DNA of 64,000 nucleotides from Endotrypanum monterogeii (lineage: Eukaryota > Euglenozoa > Kinetoplastea > Trypanosomatida > Trypanosomatidae). The DNA lies in NCBI GenBank assembly GCA_000333855.2, contig CM007345.1, positions 124,001 to 188,000 of the forward strand, in the 5' to 3' direction. Each line of letters starts with the position of its first letter. Within the stretch, counting starts at the first letter, position 1. Positions 37,628 to 49,564 of this stretch are shown here, one piece after another. Made by a program: the position numbers and the translations under genes. Under the pieces are notes generated by a model that ran no database searches, was not told the origin of the DNA, and worked only from the letters and a program-made list of their open reading frames with translations.

Positions 37628-40600
37628 AAAGACAGTTTCTCGTGCTTTTCACGGTAAACTCTTATAGATATAGTTGTAGAAGTGTGCCTCACCCATTTCG
37701 CCCCTTCTTCTCGTTTTTTTTCCCCCATTAGCATCACCCGAACATCTTAATCTGTTTTGTGTTTGGCATTTTATTGTCAGGAGAAGGCGATAGATGTCCG
37801 CCCATTTGGATTTTGCTTCGGATGCAAAAAGGGGAAAGGGTAATGGGTGCGCGTAGTCGGTCTGTGGGTGCCACTTTTTTTTTTTCTGTGCACGTGTCAA
37901 TAGACGTGGGTGCGTGGGTCTACACCTCCCAGAGCGCCTTTCCACGCATTATTGGCGCCTTCATATGTAGCTGTCTCACCCCGCGCCCACCTTCTCTTCT
38001 CCCCTCGCGCTCCTCCTGACACACCTATCCTACTTCCTCCCCCTCCTGCTACTGCAGCCACCCCTGCTCCTCTGCCTTGTTCACCCTGCCCCCCCCCCGC
38101 TCCTAATATTTGCTCAATCCGCAGCATATTGCATCTGCGTGCGTGCCTGCTGTACCCTGTACCTCCTCTGGTGGTGCGAAGCAATCCTTCAATGGGGAAA
38201 AAGTCTATGGAAGGATGAGAAAAGCCCACGCACGCACACACGAGGCGCCACAGAAGCTGAAGTCGACATAGTGATGAAGACTGTGGGAAATAGGAGAGCG
38301 CAGCCGCTGAGGCTGGGAGAGGCAAACCCCTCCACGCCCTTCCTGCGCCTTCGTTAAGCCGGTAGACGCGCCTGCAGACAAAAACAAAAAGGAGGAGACT
38401 GACGTTAGAAGCACGTATGTGAACAATAAGACAAACCCGAGGACTACATCGCATACGCATGCGTGTACAATATCATCTGTGTCGCGGGGTGTAAGGGGGG
38501 AGGTGGGCAGCAACATCCAGGGAACGTCAAGATAAGTGACTCACGAGGATCACGAGTTTCTTCACCCCAGTATTAGAGAAAGAAAGTGGAAAAGGGAAAT
38601 GGAGAGGTGAATGCACTGAAAAAAAAAAAGCGTACAACGGACTCGGAACCATCTGTCGCCCTCTCAAGAAAAACACACGATACGGAATAAAAGACGAGAA
38701 GGGGCAACAAAACACACGGTGGAACAGGGCAAAACAGGGCACCAGTAAAAAAAAGGAGAATCAAGAGGGAGAAACAAACGCCATAGTACAACAAAAAAAA
38801 AATGGGCCACGACAACCGAACAACCAAAATCATGTTTTTTTATAAAAGACATTGAAGAAAAGCACAAAAAAAAAATCCTCGAAATAGAAAGAAAGGAAAA
38901 AAAAAACGAGAAAATAGAAGAAAGAATTGACGGCTAGAAGTGATCGGTAAAATATGTACAAATATCTCATACCTATCGGGCACATACATGCACGCACACG
39001 TCCTACTGCTTTCATGCAGCGTGAAGTCGAGGGAAGGAAACCCAAAAAAAAAAAACCACTAGGAAAAAAACCGCACTCTGGCAAGGACGGCAGCTGGACT
39101 ATCAAGTCATCCTGATGACAATGTTTGAGGCGATTGTCTCTGGATGCAAGTTGTGATCTCGCTGTATGCATGTCTGTCTATCTGTGTGTGCTTCTGTGTG
39201 ACTTTCCATTACTGTTTCTTCCGTGACAATCACAAAATTAATATATATATATATATATATGCTTTCAATTGCTTGTAGTGGTGATCTTTTTTTTTCTGGT
39301 GGAGAGAGGGAGTCAAACGTGAGAACAGAACAAAGGAGAGGGAAAGGGGGGCGCATATATTTTCTCTACCTAGGTTGGTGTTTCTGTTTTTATTGGTGCG
39401 ATGCAGCGCCACCTTCCTCCCTCTTATTTCCTTCCCTGAAAATCACAGACACGTGAACATTTTTGAAAAATCATAACGATCTCGAAAAGAAAAATAGAAG
39501 CGAAAGTGAAGCGCACGTACACACACACACAGACACGCATACATACATAGATATTCACGCATCTCCTTGAACACACTCGCAACTAAATAAATATAAATAT
39601 ATATTCATTTATATCACAAAAAAAAAAATCACACATCACCACAAATGAAGCACAAAAAAACAAAAATTGAAAAGTGAAAAGGAACAAAAATCAATAATAA
39701 AAAAGTATCAAAAACTCTCGCACCACCCCACATACACATATGTATACATGTGCATGCGTATGTAAATATATAGAAATGTATATCTAGTCCTTGTTCCTTC
39801 CCCACACAAAGAGAGAACCGACCAGAACGGGGGGAGGGGGGAATAGGGCTGAAGAAAGGAAAGAATGGGTGCGAGAGGAATTTCAAACACCAAAAAAAAA
39901 AAAAAAATTACCGAGACACAAAATGGGGAATGAAAAAAAAAAAGGAAAAACAAAAAAAAACAAAAATAATAATATAAATTGAAGTAGTTTTTTTTTTTTT
40001 TTTTTTGGTGGGGGCTGGAAGGAAGGGAAAAAAACGACAGGCGGCGGTTAATCATGTAGAGGTCCAGAATTTTTAAAAGGTGGAGGTTATGTGGTGTAGC
40101 ATCGCAGTCGCGGTGGTGAACATACGCCTCGCCTCAATCACCGCTATCATTGCTCAAAGACAACAATGAAAAAGTAGATGTTTATTTTTTGAAGAGTAAG
40201 AGCGCAGAGGTCCCGCATTGATAACGATACAAGAAACACTGCAAAGAGGGGGAATCAACAAAACGGTGCAGAGAGGGAGAAAGAAAGATGCGACACTGAT
40301 ACAATGCACCCTCACAGAAGCTGAAAAAGAAAACTTCGTCCAGAAGGTTGGGCGTAGAGAGGAAGGGAGGTGGAAAGGGTGTGCGTGTAGGTGTCCACAT
40401 CTCTTGCGATCCCTGTGTTTGAGTGCTTGGAAAAATAATAAAAAAAAAAATGAGAGCCATCGCCGTGAAAATAGGGTTCGTCCTCAGCATACAAACACAC
40501 CGACACACAGACGCATAGGTCAGATGTCAAAAACCGTGAGAAACAGCTGTCGCATAGAGCAAACGTGCAAAAAAAAAAAAAATTTAAGTGGTACTTGAGA

Positions 40601-40865
40601 GGAGTAGACGCGTCTGCTTTTGCGCGTGTCAGGGAGATATGGAGGGATGGGGAAAAGCGCTGCAAGAACAGAACCCCCGGCATTTTCCTTTGAATACCTT
40701 TTGTGTGTATGGAAGTACACTCACTCAGAAATCCGTGAGTTCACCTTTTTTTCGAGGGGATCGGTTGTTTCATTACGCCTTCACTCTTGCCTCCTACCTC
40801 ACCCCATCGCCCCTCCTACCTCTTTTCGATGCATTTCAGCCCGTTGTATACATATACACACAAAG

Positions 40866-40905
<40 letters not shown>

Positions 40906-41014
40906 NNNNNNNNNNNNNNNNNNNNNNNNNNNNNNNNNNNNNNNNNNNNNNNNNNNNNNNNNNNNNNNNNNNNNNNNNNNNNNNNNNNNNNNNNNNNNNN
41001 NNNNNNNNNNNNNN
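40906..41014. other. Assembly gap, 109 N, flanked by duplicated sequence
   Basis: The gap begins inside a (TA)n tract. Sequence left of it (about 40790-40870) and right of it (41015-41103) is the same text with scattered differences, both running into the motif ATACACACAAAGAAATA and then (TA)n, so the locus has probably been assembled twice. Confidence 0.95.
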
Positions 41015-41099
41015 GTCCTACCTACCCTCACCCACTACGCCCTCCCTACCTCCTTTCGTATGTCATTACTACGCCGTCGTATACATATACACACAAAGA

Positions 41100-41142
<43 letters not shown>

Positions 41143-41390
41143 TGTATACGTGTATCTCAAAGCATCGCTTTTTTTTTTCTTTCTTGATCTCTCTTCTATA
41201 ACATTCATTTATCGCCAACAACGTAGATGTGTGGTGTCCCGTCAACTTGTGGATATTTCTGCAAGTAAAACATACGAGACAGGAGTCTTGGATAAGTGAA
41301 GCGTCTCGATGGCGACGGCGATTGGGAGAGGGAGGGGATCCACGCGCAAAACGTAAAAAAGGGGGGCAGAGGGAAGTGGTGAGAAAAGAG

Positions 41391-41450
41391 CGTGCATGTA
41401 TGCGTGCATGTATGCGTGCATGTATGTGTGTGTGTGTGTGTGTGTGTGCG
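41391..41450. repeat. 12-bp minisatellite running into (GT)n
   Basis: About three copies of TGCGTGCATGTA are followed by a GT run. They yield a spurious Cys-Met-Arg-Ala repeat in one frame. Confidence 0.85.
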
Positions 41451-41739
41451 TGTACAGAAGAAGCGGTGGAGCGGAGGAAGGGAGAGGGGGTGAGGAAGAT
41501 GAGGTAAACATGAATCGAGCTATAAAGAAAAAAAAAAAAAAGGTAGAGGAATGACGGCGGATAGTGTGAGAAACAACAGAAAAGCGGTGAGGGCGAAACG
41601 CGACAAGTTGATGTCAAAGAGCAGAGAAAAAGATACAGCCGACAAGACCAAACAACAAAGAAAAATGTAGAAGTGATGAAGGCAACACGCGAAACGAAAA
41701 GGGAGATGAAGACACACATAAAAATTGTAAAATGCACGA

Positions 41740-41860
41740 TAACACACATACACACACACACACACAAACAAACACACGCATACATACACATACACATACA
41801 CATGCACATGCACATACACATACACATACACATACACATGCATACATACATGCACGCATA
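41740..41860. repeat. (CA)n and (ACACAT)n tract
   Basis: A CA run is followed by about ten hexamers of the ACACAT or GCACAT type and ends in CATA tetramers. Confidence 0.9.
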
Positions 41861-43173
41861 CACAGTGGATCACAGATGTACAGAGAGTCCTCGTTGAACA
41901 CATTACCACCACAGCCACAATAATGGAGACTCCCCCTTTTTTATCTGCTTACAGAGTACAAATCGATCTCTCTTTTTTTTTTTTCAACGCAATGCAAAAA
42001 AAAAAAAAAAGAGGCAACTGATACAGTGTGTATATTTGAAATACAAGCATTCGCTAGAGGAGCTCCCACCCATTCATCCCTCGGCGAGGAAGGGGGAGCA
42101 GAGGGGGCAAGGGGGGGGGGACATCCTCGTGCCTCAGGATATCGACCTGTGCAGAAGCAAGCACTACAGAGCAGAAAGAAAGCTACACATGACGAAAGGG
42201 AGGCAACACCGGTCAAGGTGATGGGATGTACACCACCGAAAGAGTGACCTGCAAGGAGGGGGCCCACACAAACACACTCGTGGAAATCCAGGCGTCACAG
42301 ACAGGCAGCTCACCGGGTTGCTCCTCTCGTCGCATTAGTATTCGTTTGGTTGCTCTACTTCACATCACAGATGCGCCCTCCACACACACACACAGGCCCC
42401 CCCCAAAAAAAAAAACGTCTCGCCTTCCTGACAAAATTCTTTCACTATGCAATTCAAACGTGATATGTGTATTCATAGAAGCACACGAATCGTTTGCTGT
42501 ACGGCAGCCAGACAAAGGCGCATACAAACACAGTGAATTGCAGATGCGGTATCAACAAGAAACGTGATCAGAGGGTCCCGCTGGAAAGGAAAGAAAAAAA
42601 ATCATAATTATATCAGGAAAGTGGAGACGATACACAGAGCGATACGAGAGGATAAGATACGTAGATTATTCTCCAACTCGCGTCTATGACAGAAGTCATT
42701 ACCGACGCTTTCCTGATCCGTATTGCCCGATGCCCCCTGCCAGCGTCACCATGTCCCACCCTCCTGGACCTGCCCAAACGCGTGCGTTAGGTGATCACAA
42801 ACTTCTGTTTCTTTTGACTACATACCTCTACTCTCATCACCACCACGTATGCTTCCATTTTGTTCGTTGTACGGACTGCTTCCACCCCAGCCCACTGTCA
42901 TGTAGTGCATAACCACATTTTTTTTTTGTTTTGTCGCAATGTTCTGGGTGAAACATTGCTCCAACTCCTCGCACCCCTGCCTCCTTTCCTCTCTTCTAAA
43001 GATGGAAAACCGTAGCAGCTTCGTAATGTTTCTTCCGCCGCCCCTCCTTCAGTGAGCCTTCCACACCAAACACCCATCTTCAATCGCACAACCGCACGGC
43101 ACGCACACTCAAAAGTACACACACCTCTATGCAGAGTGAAATTCTGAGCTCTTCATTGCGTTTCTGGCTATAT

Positions 43174-43217
43174 CCTGCGCTTGAGAGCCCAAGATTTGGT
43201 CCCGCAACCTGTGTCCC
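43174..43217 (-). repeat. 3' flank shared by UBP1 and UBP2 (copy 2)
   Basis: 44 bases after the UBP2 stop matching 35882-35924 with one indel. Sequence beyond, toward lower coordinates, is unrelated. Confidence 0.9.
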
Positions 43218-43730
43218 CTACTGGCGAGGCGGCTGGCCGGGCTGCTGCATCATGTACTGTTGCTGCATCGCCATCATCTGCTGCTGTGCATACGGGTTCG
43301 GCTGCGGGTAGCCGGCAGCAGCGAAATTGCCGCCATAGTAGCCCATGTTCGCAGCGGGGTTCGGGCCCTGCTGGGGGTTGTAGTTGCGCTGGCGCTGGTT
43401 GCCAGATGCAGCAAACGCAACCTTCAGGCGTTTGTTCAGGATGTTAAACCCGTTCAGCTCGTTCACCGCCTGCTGTGCAGATGCCGCCGACTGATACTTC
43501 ACAAAGCCGTAGCCGCGGCTCTGACGCGTCTCGCGGTCGCACACGATCTTGATGCCCTCGATCGGGCCGAAGCGCTCAAACAGCTGGCGGAGCTGCATCT
43601 CATCGACAGTGGTGGGGATGTAGTTCACCATGAGGTTGCGCAGAGCCTCTGGCTCGGGGTTGTACATCTGCTGCGGCGGGGCCTGCTGGGGCACCTGCTG
43701 CTGCTGCTGGGGAACCATGTGTTGCGCCAT
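43218..43730 (-). CDS. UBP2: RRM RNA-binding protein UBP2
   Basis: 170 residues with the same layout as the neighbour at 35925-36440: Gln-rich start (MAQHMVPQ), an RRM with RNP2 LMVNYIPT and RNP1 RGYGFVKY, and a Tyr/Asn/Gln/Met-rich tail. From about residue 8 onward it is nearly identical to UBP1, and the identity extends past the stop codon. The family is cytoplasmic and binds U-rich mRNA elements; UBP1 and UBP2 are reported to work together in trypanosomes. The first ATG after a likely acceptor (AG near 43761, behind CTCCCTTTCTCCCCC) is 43730. The 6.8 kb of non-coding sequence downstream is the longest possible 3' UTR here, suggesting strong post-transcriptional control of this gene itself. 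Confidence 0.9.
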   Translation of the reverse strand: MAQHMVPQQQQQVPQQAPPQQMYNPEPEALRNLMVNYIPTTVDEMQLRQLFERFGPIEGIKIVCDRETRQSRGYGFVKYQSAASAQQAVNELNGFNILNKRLKVAFAASGNQRQRNYNPQQGPNPAANMGYYGGNFAAAGYPQPNPYAQQQMMAMQQQYMMQQPGQPPRQ

Positions 43731-44324
43731 ATTTCCTTGGTGTCCCGCTGTGAAATGCGTCTAGGTAGTGAGAGGGAACTAAATGTTGCACCGTGGGGGA
43801 GAAAGGGAGATTGAACAACGAAAATAACGAAAACACGCGAGAAGATTGCAACACAAACAAGACACTGTCGAGGAGAAAGACGAAGAAAGGAGCGCAGTCG
43901 AAAAAAAAAACAAAAATAAAAAATGGAACAGAAAAACACCTGTATGGCAATGTATAGACACTCGGGAAGAGAGAGAGCTATAATAATAATAGAGAAAGGG
44001 CGAAAAAAACCGCGTGTGTGTTTGCGTGTATTGCTGAGTAGATCTGTTGTACGTTCTGACAGGGAGAGTAGTGGTGCAATTGGGCGGGGAAAGGGTAGGG
44101 GTACCAAGACACGAAAGAATACGTGTGCGTGTGTAGAGGATGAGGAGAAGAGGAGTGGGTAGACAATTGACTGAGGAAAATGGAGCAACGATTGGAGTTG
44201 AGATCAGACTAAAACCACACAAAAGTGAAACGTAAATAATAAACAGAACAACAACAAAAAAAAGAAAAGTAGGAAGAGACAAGGGAGAAGAAAAGAAAGC
44301 AAAAAAAAAAATAACTACATCCAC

Positions 44325-44355
<31 letters not shown>

Positions 44356-45268
44356 TTTAAAAAACGGTAGGTTGTATTTTCGAAAGAAAAAAAAATGTGA
44401 GACGGAGCGAAGGTGTGTCGAGAGAGGAAAAGAGGTTGTGACATCAGGGGGTCTGCACCGCAGAAAATGCCCTCGGCATAAACCTGTAGACATTGACCCT
44501 AACGATTAGGGAAGGGAAGGGCACGGATCTAACCTCAGGTAGTCCCGTAAATAAAACAAGACCGCTGACAACATCTCAGCAAAATCGGGAGGGAAAGGAA
44601 TACGGAGGCCTTTGTGGTGGAAAAACTCCCAATTTTTTTTTTCAAACAAACACCCCCTCTTGCAGGTCGTCTGCAAATAACGGCTTCCGAACGACCGCCG
44701 TGGCATTCTTTGTGTGTGTGAGAGGGAAAAGGGGGGAAGAAGATAAAGTCCAAGACCACCTGCATGCCCTTGGGGCACCCCCCCCCCTCGTCCTCCTCCG
44801 CCTCACCTACCCACCCGCCGTAGCCCGCGTCGCCTCCGGTAGTTACAAAGCAGTGAGATATGTACTCAAGGCCATGCAGTTGCACATGTGACCCAAACAC
44901 GTGAAGAAAATATAGAATACAGTGACAGCAGCTGTAGCAGATGAAAGGACTGCACCCGTCCATATCAAAACAAAGGGGAAAAAAAAGATGAACGTGAAGA
45001 GAGAAAAATGAAAGTCCGTCACGTGGACGGCGGAGATTATGGGTCACCGGTGAACCGCACACATAGCCTCTGCAGGAGAAGCGACATGAAGGCGAGGGAG
45101 GGAGGGAGGGGATTAGGGAGAGAAAAGCTGAGAAACAGAACACCATGACGAGCACGGATAGACAAACGTGATCATCCTCAAATGCCCTCTACACACCGAT
45201 GGGAGACCAAGAACTTCTGCTCTCCCCCCCCCTCCCCCTCTCCATCTTCACTGCTTCCTCATCCGTTG
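43731..45268. other. Spacer between the 560-residue gene and UBP2
   Basis: About 1.5 kb with no gene. It contains a (GT)n run at 44326-44352, A-runs, and purine-rich plus-strand stretches that give polypyrimidine tracts on the transcribed strand near 43785-43812. Confidence 0.8.
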
Positions 45269-46951
45269 TTAGGGACTGCAGCGCAACACAAAGGACACAA
45301 CGCTTTCGAGTGCGTCTAGCAGCACCCCTCTGACCAGGTGGGAAGCGGGAGCACCATTACCTTGTCCTGGCGCCGCCCCGATAGCTGAAAAAAAAATTTC
45401 GACCGACTCTGGGAGTGATGACAAGACGGTGACGTCCTCCACTGGAGCAATACCTTGCGTGGCGGTACTGCTGCACGTGTGGCAGCTAGCTCGGTGCAGG
45501 CCACCAGGGTGAGGTGAAGTGTCTGAAGAGTTCAGTACCCCGTCTGGATTGAGCTGATAAATGAGTACGCGAAGCAGCTCCGCGAGACACTCCGCCGCAA
45601 ATTGACTTGGCCGGCGCCGCTTGTCCACCGGCTCGACTGAAAAAACGGGGCAAATGGGTGCCACCTCACCTCGGCCCACTGTGGGGAAGCTCACACGCGC
45701 AATGAGCTGAAGCAAGCAAGCCATCCATCTAACCATCGCCGCATCCGTCCTGTCGGTCACGACAGCGGATGCCATGTCAGTCGAGCAACCAGCACCAGTG
45801 CCGTCACTGCGCATGGGGCTGAAAAAAAGATGACGGAGACGGCGCAGCAGGTGTCGAGTGAGAAGCCGGCGATGTGCCAGATCCTCGTCCGCCATCTCGC
45901 TCTGGGATCGGCCCTCACACTGCTCGCATTGTAGTAAGCGCCCCAACAGCTGAGAGCCCTCCTGCTGAAGAACTGTGTTCAAGAGAAGACAGAGAGATGG
46001 AGTGGCTGTGATGGGTGAGGGCGAGGCTGAGCATCCAGTCACAGGCGCCGATGCCAGAGGACAATCTGCGGCGAGCAGTGCTGGGCTTGTAGCCTGCGCC
46101 TTGTCCACGTAGACAGAGCGACACCCCTGTGCTCGGTAGCAGCACAGCACGCTGCTCTCCGCAACATCTACCGTGAGTATCGCCAAGTAGTAGAGCAACG
46201 AGAGAACAGACGCCGCTTTGGACTGAGAAAGACAACAGTCCTCAGGACACGATATCGAAGATGGGGAGTCCAGTGCAGCCTGAGACAAGCCCGCCGACAT
46301 CTCAACAAAGTTGCTGATGGCATAGAGGTTGGTGCTGAGAAGCTGGGCATACGAAAATCGGCTGGGGGAACCCCGACGCGCTGTCTGTGGTGGTGAAGTC
46401 TCAGATGTCTGGTGTATATTGAGGTGCAGTTGGGAGCGGAGAAATATTGCCGCATCTGTGAGAAATTCGTCCTCTTCTACAGTCAAGTCACGCCCCTCAG
46501 ACACCGACGCATCCAGACGCGCACGCGTCCACTCCAAAAAGCGCTCGTGCGCTTCCACAAGCCCGCGCAATCGTAGATGCAGTGCATGAACCAAGTACGA
46601 CAACGATCTCCTCTGATGAGGGAGAGAAACAGCAGATGTAAGTTTCTGGGGCTGCTCTGTACAAAACAAATGCAGAACGCTGGACACCAACTCTGATGTG
46701 CTCCTGTCTTCAAAGCGCGCGGGGCGATCGGCATCGCCAACCACGGCGACGTGAACGAAATAAAACACACGAAGAATGCTGAGAGTCGACCACGCTGCCT
46801 CGTCCGCGTCGAAAGCGATGTCACCTACGGTTTCCGCAGATTTTGCCTCACGTCTGCCCACTCCCGTTGGTGTGGTCAGATACATCCTCAGTGTCTCATC
46901 ACAAGTCGCACAGGAGGCGCGGAGTGCCGAAATCAACGGAAGAAACGGCAT
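45269..46951 (-). CDS. Conserved-looking protein of unknown function
   Basis: 560 residues from an ATG at 46951. The frame is long, GC-rich and free of repeats, as a real trypanosomatid gene should be. It is predicted mostly alpha-helical, with leucine-rich helices (for example SSVLHLFCTEQPQKL, LVHALHLRLRGLVEA, LLSLLYYLAILTVDV) separated by Ser/Pro-rich loops, reminiscent of helical-repeat proteins but without a clear repeat. There is no signal peptide; hydrophobic stretches are too mixed for confident membrane spans. Cysteines are frequent but show no zinc pattern. A (CA)n tract on the coding strand lies 11 bases before the ATG, and no AG is seen until about 47033, so the leader probably includes that repeat. 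No function can be given. Confidence 0.75.
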   Translation of the reverse strand: MPFLPLISALRASCATCDETLRMYLTTPTGVGRREAKSAETVGDIAFDADEAAWSTLSILRVFYFVHVAVVGDADRPARFEDRSTSELVSSVLHLFCTEQPQKLTSAVSLPHQRRSLSYLVHALHLRLRGLVEAHERFLEWTRARLDASVSEGRDLTVEEDEFLTDAAIFLRSQLHLNIHQTSETSPPQTARRGSPSRFSYAQLLSTNLYAISNFVEMSAGLSQAALDSPSSISCPEDCCLSQSKAASVLSLLYYLAILTVDVAESSVLCCYRAQGCRSVYVDKAQATSPALLAADCPLASAPVTGCSASPSPITATPSLCLLLNTVLQQEGSQLLGRLLQCEQCEGRSQSEMADEDLAHRRLLTRHLLRRLRHLFFSPMRSDGTGAGCSTDMASAVVTDRTDAAMVRWMACLLQLIARVSFPTVGRGEVAPICPVFSVEPVDKRRRPSQFAAECLAELLRVLIYQLNPDGVLNSSDTSPHPGGLHRASCHTCSSTATQGIAPVEDVTVLSSLPESVEIFFSAIGAAPGQGNGAPASHLVRGVLLDALESVVSFVLRCSP

Positions 46952-49564
46952 CGACAGAGAGAATGTGTGTGTGTGTGTGTGTGTACGTAGAACAGTTTAA
47001 TGGATCGAAAAAAATGTTGAGCGGTATGACCCTTACTTTTTATTGAACACATTTACACATACACATGCATACATACATACATACATGTGTGTATGTGTAT
47101 AGATACGCGTCCGTACACAACTTCGGAACACCTCAGTTGGTTAACTACGTTTCTATAAATATACCCACACGATGTATATGATATATATATATATATTCAT
47201 GTATATATGTCTGTGTACATCATTTTGTATAGCACAAAAAAAAAAGGTGAGCGTGTTGATCAGATCCCCCCATAGAGACGAAACACAAGAAGACAAGCAG
47301 GTGAAGTCCTAAGCAGTAGATAAAGAAATAGTATCTGTGTCAAGCCCAAAAAGTATGCAAGAGAGAAAATGAGAAACCGTGGATCAGATGTGTGTGTGCA
47401 CACACATGAATACCGATTATGTGCCGCTGAACGACCGACTGTTTGCTTCCCTAGTTCTCTCTCTGGTAATGTGTGCGATGTGTTGTATTTCGAGACCCTG
47501 CAACTCCTCCCTCTCCACTTTCCACGTCCTCATTCCAACAGAGTAACTCCTGCAAGGCCTGCGCATGCGATTAGCTACCCTCCAGAGACTGTCTACAGGG
47601 CAGCATCGCGGACGCATGTATTCTCATTGGCCCCCTCCATCCTGTGGCCCGGAGTGTGGCACATGACGCGAAATATATATATATATATATATATGAGAAG
47701 TTAGTCACTGTCCCATCAAGCCCACACTCGCCCACAAGACCCTCCCCCACCCTCCGTGGGTGATGCGCCTCCATCAAAATGCATCGACAGAGTGACGATC
47801 AGCTTGATCGGCGCCGCCTGTGAGACGAGGGAGTAGTGCGAGCGTCGACTGACTGTATGGCACCACCCACATTATACCGCCGAAAGTTACGGGAGATGAG
47901 GAAGGGGGGAGGGTTAAAATGCTGAACTAACACCGCCGCAGCGACATTCCCCTGTTCAGCACGGGGTAGATGACGCGTCAATCAATACCGGATGCGTTGC
48001 TCATGGACGCGAGCTGCTGTTGCTTTGCGGGGGGGGGGGGGGCACCTTTGCTATATCGAAGGCTTTCCCAGTGAACCTGCCGCCTCCTGTGCCCTCCGCC
48101 GTTGACAAGAGGGAGCGTAATCACGGCCAAGAAGAAAGTATGGTGAAGACGCTATGGGCAGCGTCCCACCTGCAGAGATTTCTGGTCTTCGTTCGCGCAC
48201 TGCAACACCTACAAGACTTGGCCCTACGCCAAAATTTGACATGCAGTGACTCCAATCGACTCTGGACATAGCAGCACATCGAAGGCAGGGGGGGAAAGAA
48301 ATGGAGATAGGAGGAGGGAAAGGGAGCGTGTACAAAACTGAAGAAAACGAATGGTGCTGTCTGAAAGGGTGTGCAGCGGGCACGGGAAGGGGAGCAGCGA
48401 CTCACCTTTGTTCACTAAGGACTGTTAAGACGAGTGACATCTGTCCCCACCTTCCTTTAACTCTTGTCGCTGTTGGGATATATATATATATATATTTTTT
48501 AAGGTGTTGGGCACGTGCGGTCGAGCAGGTCGCCACTGCGATAAAAAAAAGGAGGTGCGACACGAAGTAAGAGGAGATCGGTAGGCAGACTACGATGCAT
48601 GAGCGACCACGCATACTCGCGCATACACTTGTGAGTACAAATACGCACAAACATACACGCGCGCAAATATATATAAATATATAAACTTAGTTGATCATCG
48701 ACACAACATAGACACGGTCCCATCTGCCCCTCCAAGGAGTGCAAATCGTTCAATACTGTGAAAGAGTGAAAGCTGAACAGCACAATACGAAGCATACCTG
48801 AGAAACGTAATTACGTTAGACGGAAAAAAAAAAAACAATTCCTGATACACACACAAAAAAAAAAAAGAAGAGAGAGGGGCACGTCTGGGGAGGAGAGAGG
48901 GGGGGGGGTCTTCCTCTACTCACCAAACATCTCTGCAGGTGCACATGCATGCACGTGCATCCGCGAGCGTAATTATAACACGCCAAATTGTTGGGGAAAA
49001 AAAAACGATCAACAGGGCAAATGAAAAGTACACAGAAATCAAAGCGAGCGGAATCCCAAAAAGCTCAAAACAGACGACACAAACGACAAAGTCAATGAGG
49101 AAAAGAAGAAAAATGTTATCTCCTTTATTTGTTGTGTTTGCCGTTAATGATGTTTTTTTTTGTCGGACGAGGAGGCGCACTCCCCCCTCCCTTTTTTGCC
49201 TTTTGCGGGGGAAAAATAAATAAACCTTTTTGGTTTTTTTTTAAGGTTTCCCTCCATATCCCCTCCGACGCTATGTGCCTCTGTCGCTCCCATACGAAGC
49301 GGCAGAACGACACCAGAAAAACAAAAAAACTCTCACGATGCTGGGGAGAATAGGGGGGGGAGGTCAAATATCTGCCAGCCATCAAACAAAAAAGGGGGAG
49401 AATGGGTCACCTCTCCCAAAGGCCTGAGGAATATAAGCAGAGTAACTCGAAGTGATTAGCAATACAATGGATTTTTTTTTTAGGTGAAGAAGCGCGCGAC
49501 ATACGACAGAGGGCCGGAGGACAACAATCAGTGAAAAGAGAAGAGGCGACCGGCGCACAGGTAA
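46952..49564. other. Spacer between the RRM gene and the 560-residue gene
   Basis: About 2.6 kb without a supported gene. It includes (GT)n at 46964-46984, (CATA)n near 47065-47090, TA tracts at 47180-47200, 47672-47694 and 48478-48497, and a G12 run near 48029. The segment 47380-48280 is less repetitive and GC-richer, but its minus-strand frames lack ATG starts or stop early. Confidence 0.72.

Larger units (their letters stand above)
36441..43217. other. 6.8 kb spacer downstream of UBP2
   Basis: No gene supported. It contains the UBP2 3' UTR and UBP1 5' leader. Features include compound CA/TA tracts at 36980-37032 and 37582-37627, TA tracts at 39240-39260 and around the gap at 40906-41014, a T19 run near 39988, minisatellites at 41391-41426 and 41780-41852, and many A-runs of 8-15 on the plus strand between 38600 and 40600, i.e. 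U-runs in the transcript. Frames in this region are Phe/Ser/Tyr or Lys-rich artefacts of these tracts. The block 42600-43170 is relatively repeat-poor. Confidence 0.75.

Noticed and set aside
41069..41863. 264-codon minus-strand frame with Met/Cys repeats
   Set aside because: The repeats are direct translations of the CA and ACACAT microsatellites and it crosses low-quality sequence near the gap.
43779..44444. 221-codon minus-strand frame upstream of UBP2
   Set aside because: Phe/Ser/Leu low complexity with a His-Thr repeat from the microsatellite; it lies in the UBP2 leader region.
47799..47981. 60-codon minus-strand frame in a GC-richer spacer
   Set aside because: It starts at TTG, is short and has no recognisable motif.
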